Positions 34,332 to 46,497 of a stretch of DNA of 64,000 nt are shown here, in pieces. The notes beneath the pieces are model-generated. The model saw only the letters and a list, made by a program, of their open reading frames with translations, had not been told where the DNA came from and did no database searches. How positions within the stretch are numbered: position 1 is the stretch's first letter; the number at the start of each line of letters is the position of its first letter. The DNA is from Pseudofabraea citricarpa (taxonomy: Eukaryota; Ascomycota; Leotiomycetes; Helotiales; Dermateaceae). A program made the position numbers and the translations under genes. The stretch spans positions 1,922,001 through 1,986,000 of the forward strand of contig JAPWGK010000005.1 in assembly GCA_029641185.1 (NCBI GenBank), read 5' to 3'.

Positions 34332-34922
34332 TTTTTTTCTTTCTGTTTCTGGGTGCGGGATTCGGGTTCAAAATTTCAATTGGTGATCTGTGTTGCTGCG
34401 AGGGCGAGGTTAAGTAGAGAAATGAGTCTGATCTGACAGGTCGGTGGTCCTATTATTGTGTCTTGGCCTTTAACCTTAATCTATTCTACCCTCGTTCTAT
34501 GTTCCAAGTGGATCCTCTGTCGTTCGTTACTTTGTACGCGGCCCCAGCAGTTTCTTGGACGTCTGAGAAAGCTTGTGCGGTGCCAGATGCGTAACAGTCA
34601 AGTATTGGCGCGCGGTGGATAGTTTTCGTAGGTATTGTCGAGAAGCTGAGACGTTTCGTGATTGATCGTCTTCGCTTCAGATGATGTCAGCCCCAGGAAC
34701 ACTCCCGATGTCTAAATATGCCCAGAAGCAAGCCCGGATGAGACAGTTTGAAGCAGAGGGTGACAGAAGCTTAAACTAAGCTTCGTGTAGGATGTGCGCG
34801 TATATACTCTTTGGGATGTGGAGTAGGCGCCTTGGCACTTGTATCTGGAACACCCTCATAGTTCGACGATACGAGCTGCGGACTTTTGGTGCTAGGACAC
34901 TTGTCCGGTTGCCGTAGCGGAG

Positions 34923-34951
34923 GATGATCCAACGATGATCCAACGATGATC
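34923..34951. repeat. Short direct repeat GATGATCCAAC
   Basis: Two perfect 11-base units followed by a partial third, about 600 bases upstream of the WOPR start codon. It could be a slippage product or a repeated protein-binding site. Confidence 0.8.
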
Positions 34952-37900
34952 GGATGCTTGGTGAGGGAGGGCATTGGCATCGCTGAAGCGTGCAGAGTAG
35001 CGACGAAGATGGGGAGAGGGAGAATGCGTTTGGAGGGAGGGGGGGTGGGTGATAGAACAGTGGGACAGTAGGACATACCTTGCAAACGGGTCGCCAGAGT
35101 CAATGGATGGGCCCCAGAGGCGACGAGACTGTGGGTTTCGTTCTCGTGTATGTGAATGTGTGTGAGAGAGAGGGCAAAGGGCCAGGAAGATGGCAGGGCG
35201 TGAGCTGGTTATTGTATGGCGAGGGGCGGACCCGAGAGAGAGCTGGATGTCACGAGACTGAGGAATTGGGATGAAGAAAGCCAAACGCCCATGGAGGCCG
35301 AGTACGAGACGAGACGAGGGGTGCGAAGGTGTATTTGATTATTGTGTGCGTTTGGCGGGCTTAAGTGCTTAAGTGCTTAAGTGCTCAGGTGCAATAATGT
35401 GTAATGTGTAATGCTGCGAGTGTCGAGGCCGAAAATTAAGAAAAGCAAAAAAAAAAAAAGCCGGAAGGGAGGGAGAGGCCTCGTAGATAGGGATAATATG
35501 TCGAATGAATGAATGACTGCGACGGGTCCCAAGTGGTTGGAGGAGCCGGACGCCGTGGAGTCGTGTCTGGTGGATGCAACTGGGATGCAACTGGGATACA
35601 CTGGGATACACTGGACGGGCCCAAGAAATGGCTTAATAGCTTATTAGATTAGGTTTGCCGGCTCAGTGCAGGGTTAAAAGTAACTGCAACTCTGCGGCGC
35701 CACCAAGACAATGAATGACAAGACCAAGACCAAGACCAAGACGATGACTATGACTATGACCAAGACCCAGACCCAAGCACACCCCAAGGATAGCATTCTG
35801 CCCGCCATGATACTATAATAATAATAACAATACAAACAACCCTGGCTTGGGTTTGGCAACGCATCCAGAGAGATAGGCTAAGGTCTCACACATATCACCA
35901 GCTATTTTACCTCTGGAACGTGGAAGGTTGGCTCGTCGGCTGTTGAATAGCTCACTTAGCAGGTGGCTGAGCTGCTTTCGTAGTAGCCAACGTCCTCGTA
36001 TATCGACTGCACTTTATGGACTCAATTCCTTATCACCAACAACGCCGACAACCTAAACCCTATACCAACCAATACTGTACCAACACCAACACCGACACCA
36101 ACACCAACACCACCAACTCTCTTTCCCACTACCACTTACCTAAACCTTCACCTTCCTTTGCCTTTTACCTTTTACCCTTCAGCCAGCAGCCAGCAGCCAG
36201 CAGCGGCCTTGAGGATGACAGATAGTCCGCAGCGTCCGCAACCCGCAACCCGCAACTGCCACGGCCGGGTCAGAGAAGAAGTGGATTGTTGGTGACAGTC
36301 GACAGTAGGGTTTAACGTGAATGGGGCTTGCTGGGCCACGCGTAAGCAATCCCATTTCCCTATCATGCCAATCACATCCCCGGTCGCGACCAAGACATGA
36401 GCTTATTTCATCGCCAGTCCTCCGTCCATCGACACACCACATCCCGACATCCACCTGCCACCCACCACCCACCACCACCCCTTCAGCGTCTTCAGAGTGC
36501 CTGTCCAAGGTTCCCGCGGCCCCCAGGTTCAGCTTTAAGCATGAATATCCCCCCCCAATCCTTAACGCTCACTGCCCTGCACCGTTAAGAGGCGATCGCT
36601 GAGGGAGACGTTATCAGACACAAGCGTTCTAATTCTGGGCCGGCCGGCTCCTGGAGGAAACATACGCAGTACCGACGACGACGTACAACATGCTCACAAA
36701 GCCATCATCGTCAAACGAAGCTCTCGCCCGAGCAGGATTGTTGATGATGCTTCACGTCGCGGAACTGACGAGTCCTGTGGAGCAGAGGCACACACCCACG
36801 AGTGTAGTGAGGCTCAGACACCCCCCAAGCAGCTTAACTCAATCGCCTAGGCTGGCGAATTCTCCACCCCAGCGGCCACTTCATCCCTTCTTTGCAATCT
36901 ACTGAAGCTTAAGTGCTCGCCTCCGGACTGGTAGCGACGGCTTATTGTTTGAGCTAGAAGACTTGTCCTCATCATCAATCACCAGCACCAAGTTTTGTTT
37001 CCTGGCAGCCGTTCGTATTATTGTTTCCTGCTCCACCGTCGGCTCCGTTGTCCATCCGCATGAGATCTGTCCCCTTTCTAACGTCTCCATCCCGAGGAGC
37101 GACTCCGTGGACCTCGTTCTGTTTGCCCCTAGAACCATCGGGATCACCAGAACAATGCGCCGATGTCTCGACGGAATCTCACCTTAATTTGACCGTGGAG
37201 TCGTGGACTCGACTTTATATTTTGTTTGGACCTCGACCGGGTTCCAGCCCTTCGGTCGAGTCATCATCATCAACCATGACGAAGCTTCCAGATGCCAGAT
37301 GCCAGATGGTCATCATCGTGCTGTCTCAGGCACTTGCCGGGCTCGACAGTACGAACACCAGTTGCTATTTTGGATGCGGATCACGCGATGGAAGTTTGTG
37401 TTTTGCCTCGAAATTGACATGGCTTGGCGACGAGGCGGCTATACTTACTAATAATCAGGCGGCACAGTACAGTCATGAATGCGGTAATACGGACATTGCA
37501 CTACGGAGTGAGAGTTCCTCAGCATGCTGCTGTTCTCACCTCTGATGATGATTGTCGTGACATGAGCCGTCCACCCACCCATTCCAGCGAGTCCCTCGCT
37601 CACTCGGTCTCATCATCGGCGGAGATTTCGCTTAGATGGGAATGGACACGCACGCGTCGCCAAGCACAGCTTCATGCTTGATGCTTGATTCCAGTAATTT
37701 GTGGCGGCCGTGGCGTCTCTTGGCAATACAGAATCAACAGTCCAGAGCCGTCAAAGTTTTAAGCATGATTTTTAGCTATGTGCAGATCGCTACACCTTGC
37801 CCGCTGTGAAGAAACAAGCGGCCAATCATCTGAAGATCCTCCCTGGGCTCCATGGGACACTTCTCCCACTCCTACCACCACCTTCCCCAAATCTCTGACA

Positions 37901-40900
37901 ACCAAGCTTCTTGGGCTCTTGGCCTCTTTTCGTTCCCTCGTAAAGGGTTGGCAACTTGGCAAGGCCCGTCGATGATGTGATAAGAAGCAGCTAAATAACA
38001 AAAAACCAACAACACGAGCTGCAGCTGCATCATGACTGTCCTTTTGTTTATCCTTTGCGCGATTATTCAGACCCCCAACCGACCAGCCGAGATGAGAGAG
38101 AGAGAGAAAAGAGGATTGCTGGAAAAGAAAGGCCGAAGTCAAAGACAAAAGGAGGATTGATCGTTACTCTACCGGGGATTCCCATAAACCTTCCACGACC
38201 TGGCGCCTCTCTTGGGAAATAATCTTCTCATCGTCGCTCAATCGTCGCATCGGACATCGCGCACCACCGTTAGCCCGAAACATTTAACCATAATTTACGA
38301 GCATCCCGACAAAAACCTTAGCAGAAACCCTAAGCTGAAGCCTGAAGCGCTTGTGTCTGGAGTCCTGAGTCCTCCCTCCTCACTCCTCAGTCCTGACAGC
38401 GTGGTCTTGTGCTCTGTGCCACGCTATTTGATGGCGTTTGTCGTAATCTTGTTCTGGATCAGGCCACCACCAACTCGTCCCTGGCGACATCCACTGCGGT
38501 GCCTCTCTAACAAATAAGGTAATCTCTTGGCGGAGATCAGTGACATCGTCCATCGCTGTGCCGCAAATTAATTGTCGTTTGACTCCAACCCGACAAATAC
38601 TCGTTTCCGCCAGCCGGGGGGTTCTGCAGCGCCGTGATCTGTACTGCGTGCGATACTTGCACTGCAGGAGCCACTCCCGTGTCTTTTATTTGAGGTGACA
38701 TGATTATCAGCGAGCTCATCTGACAGAGCTTGCTTAACAAAGGATTTTACCACCTGCATCTATCTGCGTCGGCCTTTACGAAGGATCATCTCGACCCGCC
38801 GGCATGATGACATGAGGTAAGCGTCAAGCTTCGTCGACCAAGGCCACAGCAAAGCCCACAGCCCACAAAAGTCAAGAAATATCATGTAAAGGCTAAGCAG
38901 TATCCCACCATTCTTCAGACGATGCCCAGCAGCCCAGCCCAGACTCCGCATATCTCCAGCATTTCGGCCGCACATGGAGCCGAGCATGAGAGAAAGGGAA
39001 CGTGTGGGACGCACAAAACCTGGTGGCGCCAACGGTGCAGCGATAAAAGGCGGGCTCTTGCAAGTTTCTTCGTGCGTGATGGCGGCAGGACAAGGGGGGC
39101 CAAGAAGCAAGCTTTTATTTTGGGTTGGCCGTGTGGACAACTCTAAAAGACTGTTTTGCGTGACTTCCCAGCAAAAGCGGTGCTGCGGCAAGTCGATGAT
39201 GACATGCGCATATCCCAAGGCCGCATCTCGTTTCCCACTGGAGCATAATTTAAGATGAACTGTTTTGGGGTGGGAGCAAGAAACGCAGCATCGTGTCGTT
39301 ATTGAAGTCTGACGCTCATTTCGCGACAAGACTAGATCAGGAGTCTATCTTAAAGCCTATTTGAAAGCCTATTCCGACGTGTGGTCCTATAGGATTAGCA
39401 TGCGAGGCCAAGTCCCACAACAACCACTCAACCTCCATCTGCTGACCGAACAAGAGTCGAAGAGTGACCTCGACGAGCGAATTTTCAACAAGGGAGGGGC
39501 GGGGGGCTTGTCTGTGGTGCAGTTTGATGTCTCGGGGTTCTTGGGGGAGGATTTAAAGTGTTCGGAGACGAGAGACTTCAGAAAAGCTTGGCCATGATCT
39601 TGGAAGCCCTTGGAAAAGGCTTGGGGGTCTTGGAGGGCCCAAGATTATTGTGCAGATTGTGCAGCGCTCACCTTATTTTGCCGACGTCCCCCCCTCCCGA
39701 CTCGCCACCAAGGCTCCCAATCCAGTCAGTTACGAGCTGGGCCTCCCTTGGCATCTTATCCACGCCGCCAAAAACACTTTTGTGGTAGAGCAGGTTGGCC
39801 ATCTGAGATGAATTCTTGTCCTGACAAGATCTGGTCGTCGTGGCCCACGATATGGTTTTGAGATATGCTTAACGAGTTACTCCGGACAGATTAATCAATA
39901 GTCCGTTCCTTTCTTTAGGAGAGTTTCCTGTGGGAGGAACTCTAAACAGATTTCCACGCTTGGCAGGCTGAAAATCCGGGCAGGATTTAGGATTTACAAT
40001 TAGGCTTTCCCTGGAGAATCGGCATCGCATCGCTGTACGGAAGGCTCGGGAAATGGACATTTTTAACTCTGAATCTGAACCCCTCCAAGCATACGTCGGA
40101 GAGTTCCATGCTTGGAATCGCAAATTATTGGGTATTAGAGCTTAAAAGCACAGCGCATCGCCGATACGGTACACCCAATCCATGGAATAATGGAGCCAGG
40201 AGCCAGAGACCGAACACGAAAATAGGGTCGCAAGGAGACAGCCAACGGTAATCGCAACGGTAGATATCAAACTCACTGCCGACCATGGATCTGCACTTTG
40301 GAGATCTTCACGGAAAACCCTCAGACTGACAGTTCCGTCTGCCGATGCGACAATTAATATTACCGTTTTTTGCTCTCTTTTCTTTTCTCTGATGGGGCCT
40401 TTTTTCTGCCCTTTTTTTTTTCCCTTGCTCGTATCCTCTTTTCTTATACTCGCATCGCAGAGTGGGTAATGATGAAATCACGAGGTAAGGGAGCAGGCCG
40501 TTCCATAGGTTCGGACCCATTTTCCTTGTTTTTCTCTGTGTCTTTTCTTCGGCATATGACTGATTAGTTTCTTCTCCTTTTTTTTCTTTTTTTCTTCTCC
40601 TTCGCATTTACGGATCACTCAAGAGGCATGTCGATACCGGCGCGAGATGGCATGAGCAAAGAAAGACGCAAGTGCGTTTCGGTACACATGCGCATGCGCG
40701 TCTATGTTTCCCGTCCACCTTCCTTTCGTCACAGGCAGTCCACCCTCTCGGCGTGCTCCCTCTTCAGGGACCGCCGGCGAGAATGAGCCCAGGCCAGAAC
40801 ACCACGAAAGAGGACAGAGGCAGAGAGAGAGAGAGAAAGATAGAGCATACCGGGAGGGTAGGGCCGCGTCATCGTCAGCGATGGATGGGAGAGGGAAGGG

Positions 40901-42067
40901 GAAAAGTGGACATCGGATTTCTTCCTCTTCCAGACTCCAGAGGTTGGGGTTTTCTCTTGGTGATGGGTTTCTGGATCTGCTCGTTGGAGGAGACGAGCCA
41001 ATTGTGTTTCCCTCTCCACTTCTTCTTCTCAATCTTAATGGCATGAGTGGGTGGTCCCGTACTGTACGTTTGTAGAAGTGCGGTACCGTACCGTACTCCG
41101 TACCCTACCCTACTCTACTCTACTATACCGTGACGAAGAACCGAAGGCAGCGCAGGCAAGGGCAGGACAGGCAAGACTGGAAAAGGGAGCCTCGAGCCGA
41201 TGGATGGTTTTAAGCTTGTTACGCACAGAGGGGGGCATGAGGCAGGGCAAGGGGGTGCACTGGACCACTGGACCACTGGTGCAGGAGAGAGCTCGGAGAG
41301 GGAGGGCAGAGTGGGTACGGCGTCGCGTACACTTCCTCCTTTTCGCAATTAAGAAACTGCACCGTCGGGGGGAGGGAAGGGAATGTTGTGGGGTTCTTTC
41401 TTGTCGCTCTCTTCAGAGTTCAGAGTTCAGACTGTCATCACACATCAGACTTCAGACAAATCATTCGCTTGCGCTGCTGATCTCTCTCCCTCTCTTGATC
41501 TCTCCAGTCTTGAGTCTTGAGTCTTGCTTCGAATCGCTCGCTCTCTCTTTCTGCTGTGCTCGTTCCATCTCCTCCGCCCCGTCCCCCCTCTTTTTTTCTT
41601 CTTCTGCTTGTTGTCCTCTCCATCTTTTTCTCTGTCGTTTGGTTTGGTTTGGTTTGGTTTGATGTCCTAGGTCGCGTCGCCTACCTGCCTACCCTTGTAA
41701 TTCCGACCTGTGACTCTGTGAGTAATGGTGATGCACCCCGTACCGTCTCATCTCATCACTGCACACAAACTCCGGAGGTTTTTTCTCTTTAGAGTTTGCT
41801 GATTTCTTTGGTGACTCGGATCGTCATCGTCAGCCGTCAATCGGTCGCTGGTCGCTCGCTCGGTCGGTTCAGGGTTCCTTCTTAAAGCCGGCTATTTTTG
41901 GATCGAGAATTGGGCATTGGGCATTGGGAATTTGGGATTGGGATTGCTTGTGGGATTTGGATCGAGGGATAGGATTTTCGGGAGTTGAGTTGGGATTTGT
42001 TTTATGCATATATGTATGTATGTATATATGTATGCATGGATGCATTTCTTTTGGGGGTTGTTGTGTT

Positions 42068-42109
42068 GAGAGGAGGAGGAGGAGGAGGAGGAGGAGGAGG
42101 AGGAGGAGG
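42068..42109. repeat. (GAG)n trinucleotide run
   Basis: About 13 tandem GAG units. Read on the other strand they give poly-Ser or poly-Pro frames, which explains the apparent coding potential there. Confidence 0.95.
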
Positions 42110-43149
42110 GTTGTGGATGATGGATGGATGATGGAAAGGATGGGATGGATGGATGGGTAAAGTCAGGATCTCTTTCCTTTTTTTCCTTTTTCCTTTTTCT
42201 TTTTTTCTTGGGGATTCCTGCTCGCCTGAAGCACGCGCGCAAATAGAGAGTATTCTATTATTGGTTGATTGGTTCTTTCTTGATTGTTTGTTTGCTTTGG
42301 GTTCGAGTTCGGGTTCGAGATGAGATGAGATGAGAGGAGAGGAGAGGAGAGGGTAGATGATGATGATGGTATGGTATGATGTGACGTGACACGATATAAC
42401 ATGACATGACATGAAGTTCCTTGAAGAAAAGGAGGAGAGAATCCCAGACCCGTGGCATCGGTAAATAACACCAGTCTGCTTGCTACAGCTACTGTACCTA
42501 CTACCTACGAGGTACCCCAGAGATATGTGTATATATGTATGTATGTATGTCTCTCTGTCACTGCATCTCTTTTCATCTAGATGAAGCGAGAAAGCCGTTG
42601 GTTGGTTCGCTGGTAGATCTCATCACTCGCCAATAAATAACCTGCCGGATCAATGACACAGAATGGCCTGAGATTTCTCCTTTTTGTTCTTGGCCGCAAA
42701 AAAAAAGGAGGGGGTTGCATGCTTTCCTCTTGTTTTCCTGCTCTGCTTACTGACATGCAGCGGAGAAATGGAGAGCGGCTGCAGAAGGAAATGCCTATCC
42801 GTGTTATGTATGGGCTTGTGGTAGACTTCTTGAGCCTTTTGCGTCTCCATCTGGCATTCTTCGAGGTTGGACTGTGGCGTGTGGTGTGTGGTATCAGCTT
42901 TTACTTCATGATGGAATGATGAGGGCTGCATATGAAATGCGAGTCCTCTTTGACAGAGGGAGTGAGAATAGTAGATTCCAGGGTTGGATCTGTAGATTTG
43001 GCAACAGAAATCTATAGGAATGGCCTCATGCTCCTTGTGATTGCGGCTGGTTTTATTCGAACTCTTTTTAACCCCAGCTCTTGGTTCGACGACTTGGGGG
43101 CCTGGGGACTTGAGTGTGTAGGTAGGTACTCCTCTTGTGTTCTTAACAG

Positions 43150-44950
43150 TACATACAATTAGCCTATGAATCATTATTGATTTACGTTGGTATGTCAATC
43201 AGGTCTCGGTTGTTGTTGCTGTAAAGCAATGGCTATGTGATAACACCACCTGGGGAAACATATGCCAGACTTGAGATGAATTGTTCTAATGATGTCTCTT
43301 CGTTGCTTGAGGGGAGAGCTTAGAAACGGGCGAGAGGGTTACTCAAAACTTGGAATATAATTTGTCATTCTTGGTACACATTTCTTTAGATTTCATTTAG
43401 ACAAGGTTTAGAACGATGAGGATATCAAGTAGGGTTTCCATATCAAACGATTATTGCTAAGCATATTTTGGTGTTTACATGCTAAAGATCAACAAGATCA
43501 GGTCTGCTATAGAGAACTATCTCATAGGATGTAAATTTCAGGAGAGCTCTATGCGAACTAATATTGATATGCCCAGAAAAGCGGATGGTTTTTTTTAACG
43601 CGGATAGAATTCTTCCCGCTAGAAATCCTCTCACAATCCATAGAGCTATTTGCTCTGGAGATAGATAAAATCCGAGTCCTGACAGGTCATTTGGTTTGGT
43701 CTGTCCTGTTTTACAGTTCTCGAGCTATAAAAGCTCTCACAACCTCTATAGCAAGCTCTTTACTCTCGCGCGACCAGTATCTCCAGTCCGGCGTATGAGT
43801 GGCTGAGATTCACTAGAACAAAGGATCCCTTCCATATAACATATTGTTGTTCTCTCTTGTTACTCAAGAGCCCGCACGGAATGCTAGCAGTTTTTACCAC
43901 AAATAAACTGGGTTGTGCAGGCATACAAGATAACCGACAACAGGAGTGCAGTTGATAACAAGAACAAATAAAACCTATAAAAGCCAACATGAGACACAGT
44001 TTGCATTTTCATCTCCCGATGAGTTTCTCCTTGGGAAGAAGAAAGAGTAGAAGAGAGGAAGAAACGTTCTGGAACTCTTGGCTTTCGAAAGGTTAGAAAG
44101 GTGGTTGTTCGAGAAGCAAGAGCAACTTTGCCTTTGGCACACCTACAGACTTTGATGTCAGCAACACCTGTAGCATGGTATAACGAAAGAGCTGATGTGT
44201 GATTGTTGGTAGGGAAATCTTAATGCGAGCCATCCTTTAGATAGGTTCCAAAATAAGAAAAGCCGAGGGGATAATCAGGGAAAGACTATGACGAGATATC
44301 TGTATATGTTCTAGAAAGAGCAGATATGTTTTGTCTTTATTATCCTTTTAAACCCCTGTCATTCTGAAGTAAACCTGTGGAAAAGAAGGAAAAATAGTAA
44401 GAAGGGAATTCAACAGCGTTAGCTCTTGGCCGTGTTATTCTCCATTTCTCTTTTATTATCCCTGTTCCAGTGCATGATATCTCGCGAATTTGAAGTCTAC
44501 TTTAACAGTTGTGGAGACACAGACTAGTTCCTGAAATGAAAACCAATCGGGGTTTATTTGAACGGAGAGGCTCAGAATGCTTCCGGGCCCGAGATCAGCT
44601 GGGGCTTATTGTTCTGGTCAAGAATTAGATGATTAAAATGACTTCAGGGTTTTGAATTCTAGAAAATAGAGATCGTAATATATGTAGTAAACATCTGTTC
44701 GTTTCCGAACCAGGCAATTTCCGCAAGCTTGAAATTACAGCGAGCAAGTTCATGTGTTCTCGATCTCAGAGTGAGAGTAGCTTTAACTAATAAGACACTT
44801 ATCTGCCTGTGCTCTTCGTCACAGGCAAACAGCCACAGTGATCTAAGTTCCTCATATTCCACCAATCGAGTAAGGCCTCTAGTATCGAGAATCACATTAG
44901 ATTTCTATGGTCCTAATTAACTCATAATCACATACAGCGAATTCCACTGC
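43150..44950. other. AT-rich island, possible decayed repeat element
   Basis: Composition shifts to visibly AT-rich, and frames are short and broken on all six readings. Two related segments near 43628 and 43734 share CTCTCACAA followed by a similar but diverged stretch. A mutated transposon remnant is the likeliest explanation; no element family could be named. Confidence 0.4.
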
Positions 44951-45196
44951 AACACAATGCATAGCTAGAAAAGTATCCTCTCTTGCATGCCCGAATCACA
45001 CATTCGAACAACCTTACAATCATTTCTCATCTCACCGAGTCTCGACCCCTCGATCCATCGCTTCGAGAGAAACAGAAAAATGAAAGAAATAAGCGATGGC
45101 GTAATCCTTCTCATCCAATTTCCAAGTTTGTCCTCAATGAATCACAACCACAGAGTCATTTAAAAAGAAAAAGAAACAGCTCACTTACTCACAAAT

Positions 45197-46497
45197 ATGA
45201 CGTGTAAGTAGGATTATTCACTGGAAACCAAAACATTCACATCTCCTCAAAGTGACACAATATCCACTCTCCCCTCTCTTCCAACACCTATAAAACCCCC
45301 TCTCACTCTCCCACACCCATTCCTCCAACCACCCATCAAAGAGAACAGTTTTCAAATCTCACAACTCCCAGTCGTCACCCTGGCGTCCCCAATCCACTCG
45401 ACAGTGACCGAGCACATCCTCCCCACGCACCCAGACTCGCTCCCCTCGTCGATCCACAAAGTCATCTTCACACACACGACGCTCTTCGATCCGGCCCACA
45501 TCATCCCAGAAGTCCAGTACTACTCGATCGAAGTCTTGAGTGCCTCTGGCAATTTAGTGTACTGTCTCCAACACTTCGCGGTCGAGCTCTCGTGGGATTT
45601 TATCCGGAGCAGCGCCATGGCAGGACGGGGATATAACACTCAGCACGGGTTTGATATGGGACCTGCTCCTCCGGGCTGTGAGTATTTTCTTTTTCTTTCC
45701 CCATCTTTTCAATTCTGGCCTTTTTTTTTCTTCTTGGTTTCGTTTTCGGGCTTGTGGACTTGATTGATGGTTAACCTTTTTCTTTTTTCCCCTTTTTTTT
45801 TCCCGACTTGGGATCTTGATCAATTGGCTTTTTTACTTTTCTTTTTTCTTCTCTCCCTCTCCCCCACCCTCTCTCTCTTCTGAATTACTCACTTGCTAAC
45901 TTACTCAAACAAGTCAACCCTACCCAACCACCAGGAATCCCCCAATTCCAAACCTTCAGCGCCCCTCCCCCGACAGCGGCTGTATACTGGCCCACCTTCA
46001 GCGTCCCCAGCGCTGCGGTAGCAGCAGCACCACCACCAGCAGCAGCACTACCACCACCACCGCCGTACAGCCTCCCATTCCCAGTGCAATGGGCGACGAG
46101 CGCGCCAGCAAACGACGGGGCGGGGTGCCCATCAGGGTACAGCCACGTGCCCGGGAAGCACTGCAAGGTGCACGTCTTCAAGACGGCCACGGCGCCGTGG
46201 CAGATGGCCATGCTGAACGGGGCGGATCCGAACACGCACATCAAGGTCTACGTGCCCGTGAGCATGTCGGTCAAGGAGCTCATGCAGAACCTGGGCTGCG
46301 ACAACGCCGACGCGGCCAAGAACTGCCTGTACGAGATCTGCGAGGCCGGCGCTGGCACGTGGAGGAAGGGCCTCGAGATGAAGGGCGACGATAAGAATCG
46401 GATGCAGATGCAGCTCCGCGACTTTGGCTGGGATGAGACGAGGACGGGGCTGCCTGGTCAGAGACCGGTTGTTTGGCTTTGGTTGACTAAGGATTGA
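45197..46497 (+). CDS. Conserved fungal protein of unknown function, Pro/Ala-rich centre
   Basis: Best model has three exons: 45197-45203 (ATG ACG T), 45372-45677 and 45914-46497; 298 residues. There is no ATG in frame between 45372 and 45614, yet the intervening sequence reads like protein (SIHKVIFTHTTLFDPAHIIP; YYSIEVLSASGNLVYCLQHF). A GTAAGT donor right after a Met codon supplies the start and keeps frame. A fallback start is the ATG at 45617. After a Pro/Ala-rich linker comes a compact domain: CPSGYSHVPGKHCKVHVFKT, HIKVYVPVSMSVKELMQNLG, a Cys-containing loop, KGLEMKGDDKNRMQMQL, and GWDETRTG ending VVWLWLTKD. That pattern suggests a ubiquitin-like beta-grasp arrangement, which is only my inference. 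No function is recognised. Confidence 0.72.

Larger units (their letters stand above)
34332..45196. other. 10.9-kb gene-free region upstream of the WOPR gene
   Basis: No gene can be supported on either strand. Reading frames of up to 203 codons (for example 41051-41662 plus, 38760-39329 minus) have no recognisable domain, low-complexity composition or no sensible splice context. The stretch is rich in microsatellites, pyrimidine tracts and GTAC-containing motifs. From about 43,150 to 44,950 it becomes AT-rich. It probably contains the regulatory region and possibly a long spliced leader of the WOPR gene, and may hide non-coding RNAs. Confidence 0.55.

Noticed and set aside
36016..36120. Thr/Asn-repeat peptide frame
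   Set aside because: It is a translation of an ACCAAC/ACCGAC short tandem repeat.
38760..39329. 189-codon frame on the minus strand in the gene-free region
   Set aside because: Composition and lack of any family pattern match a chance frame in GC-balanced DNA; two shorter competing frames overlap it.
41051..41662. 203-codon frame on the plus strand
   Set aside because: It runs through pyrimidine-rich and TTTGG-repeat DNA that simply lacks stops; the translation is low-complexity Leu/Ser at the end.
41892..42412. Pro- and Ser-rich frames on the minus strand
   Set aside because: They come from reading the (GAG)n microsatellite and neighbouring GATG repeats in different frames.
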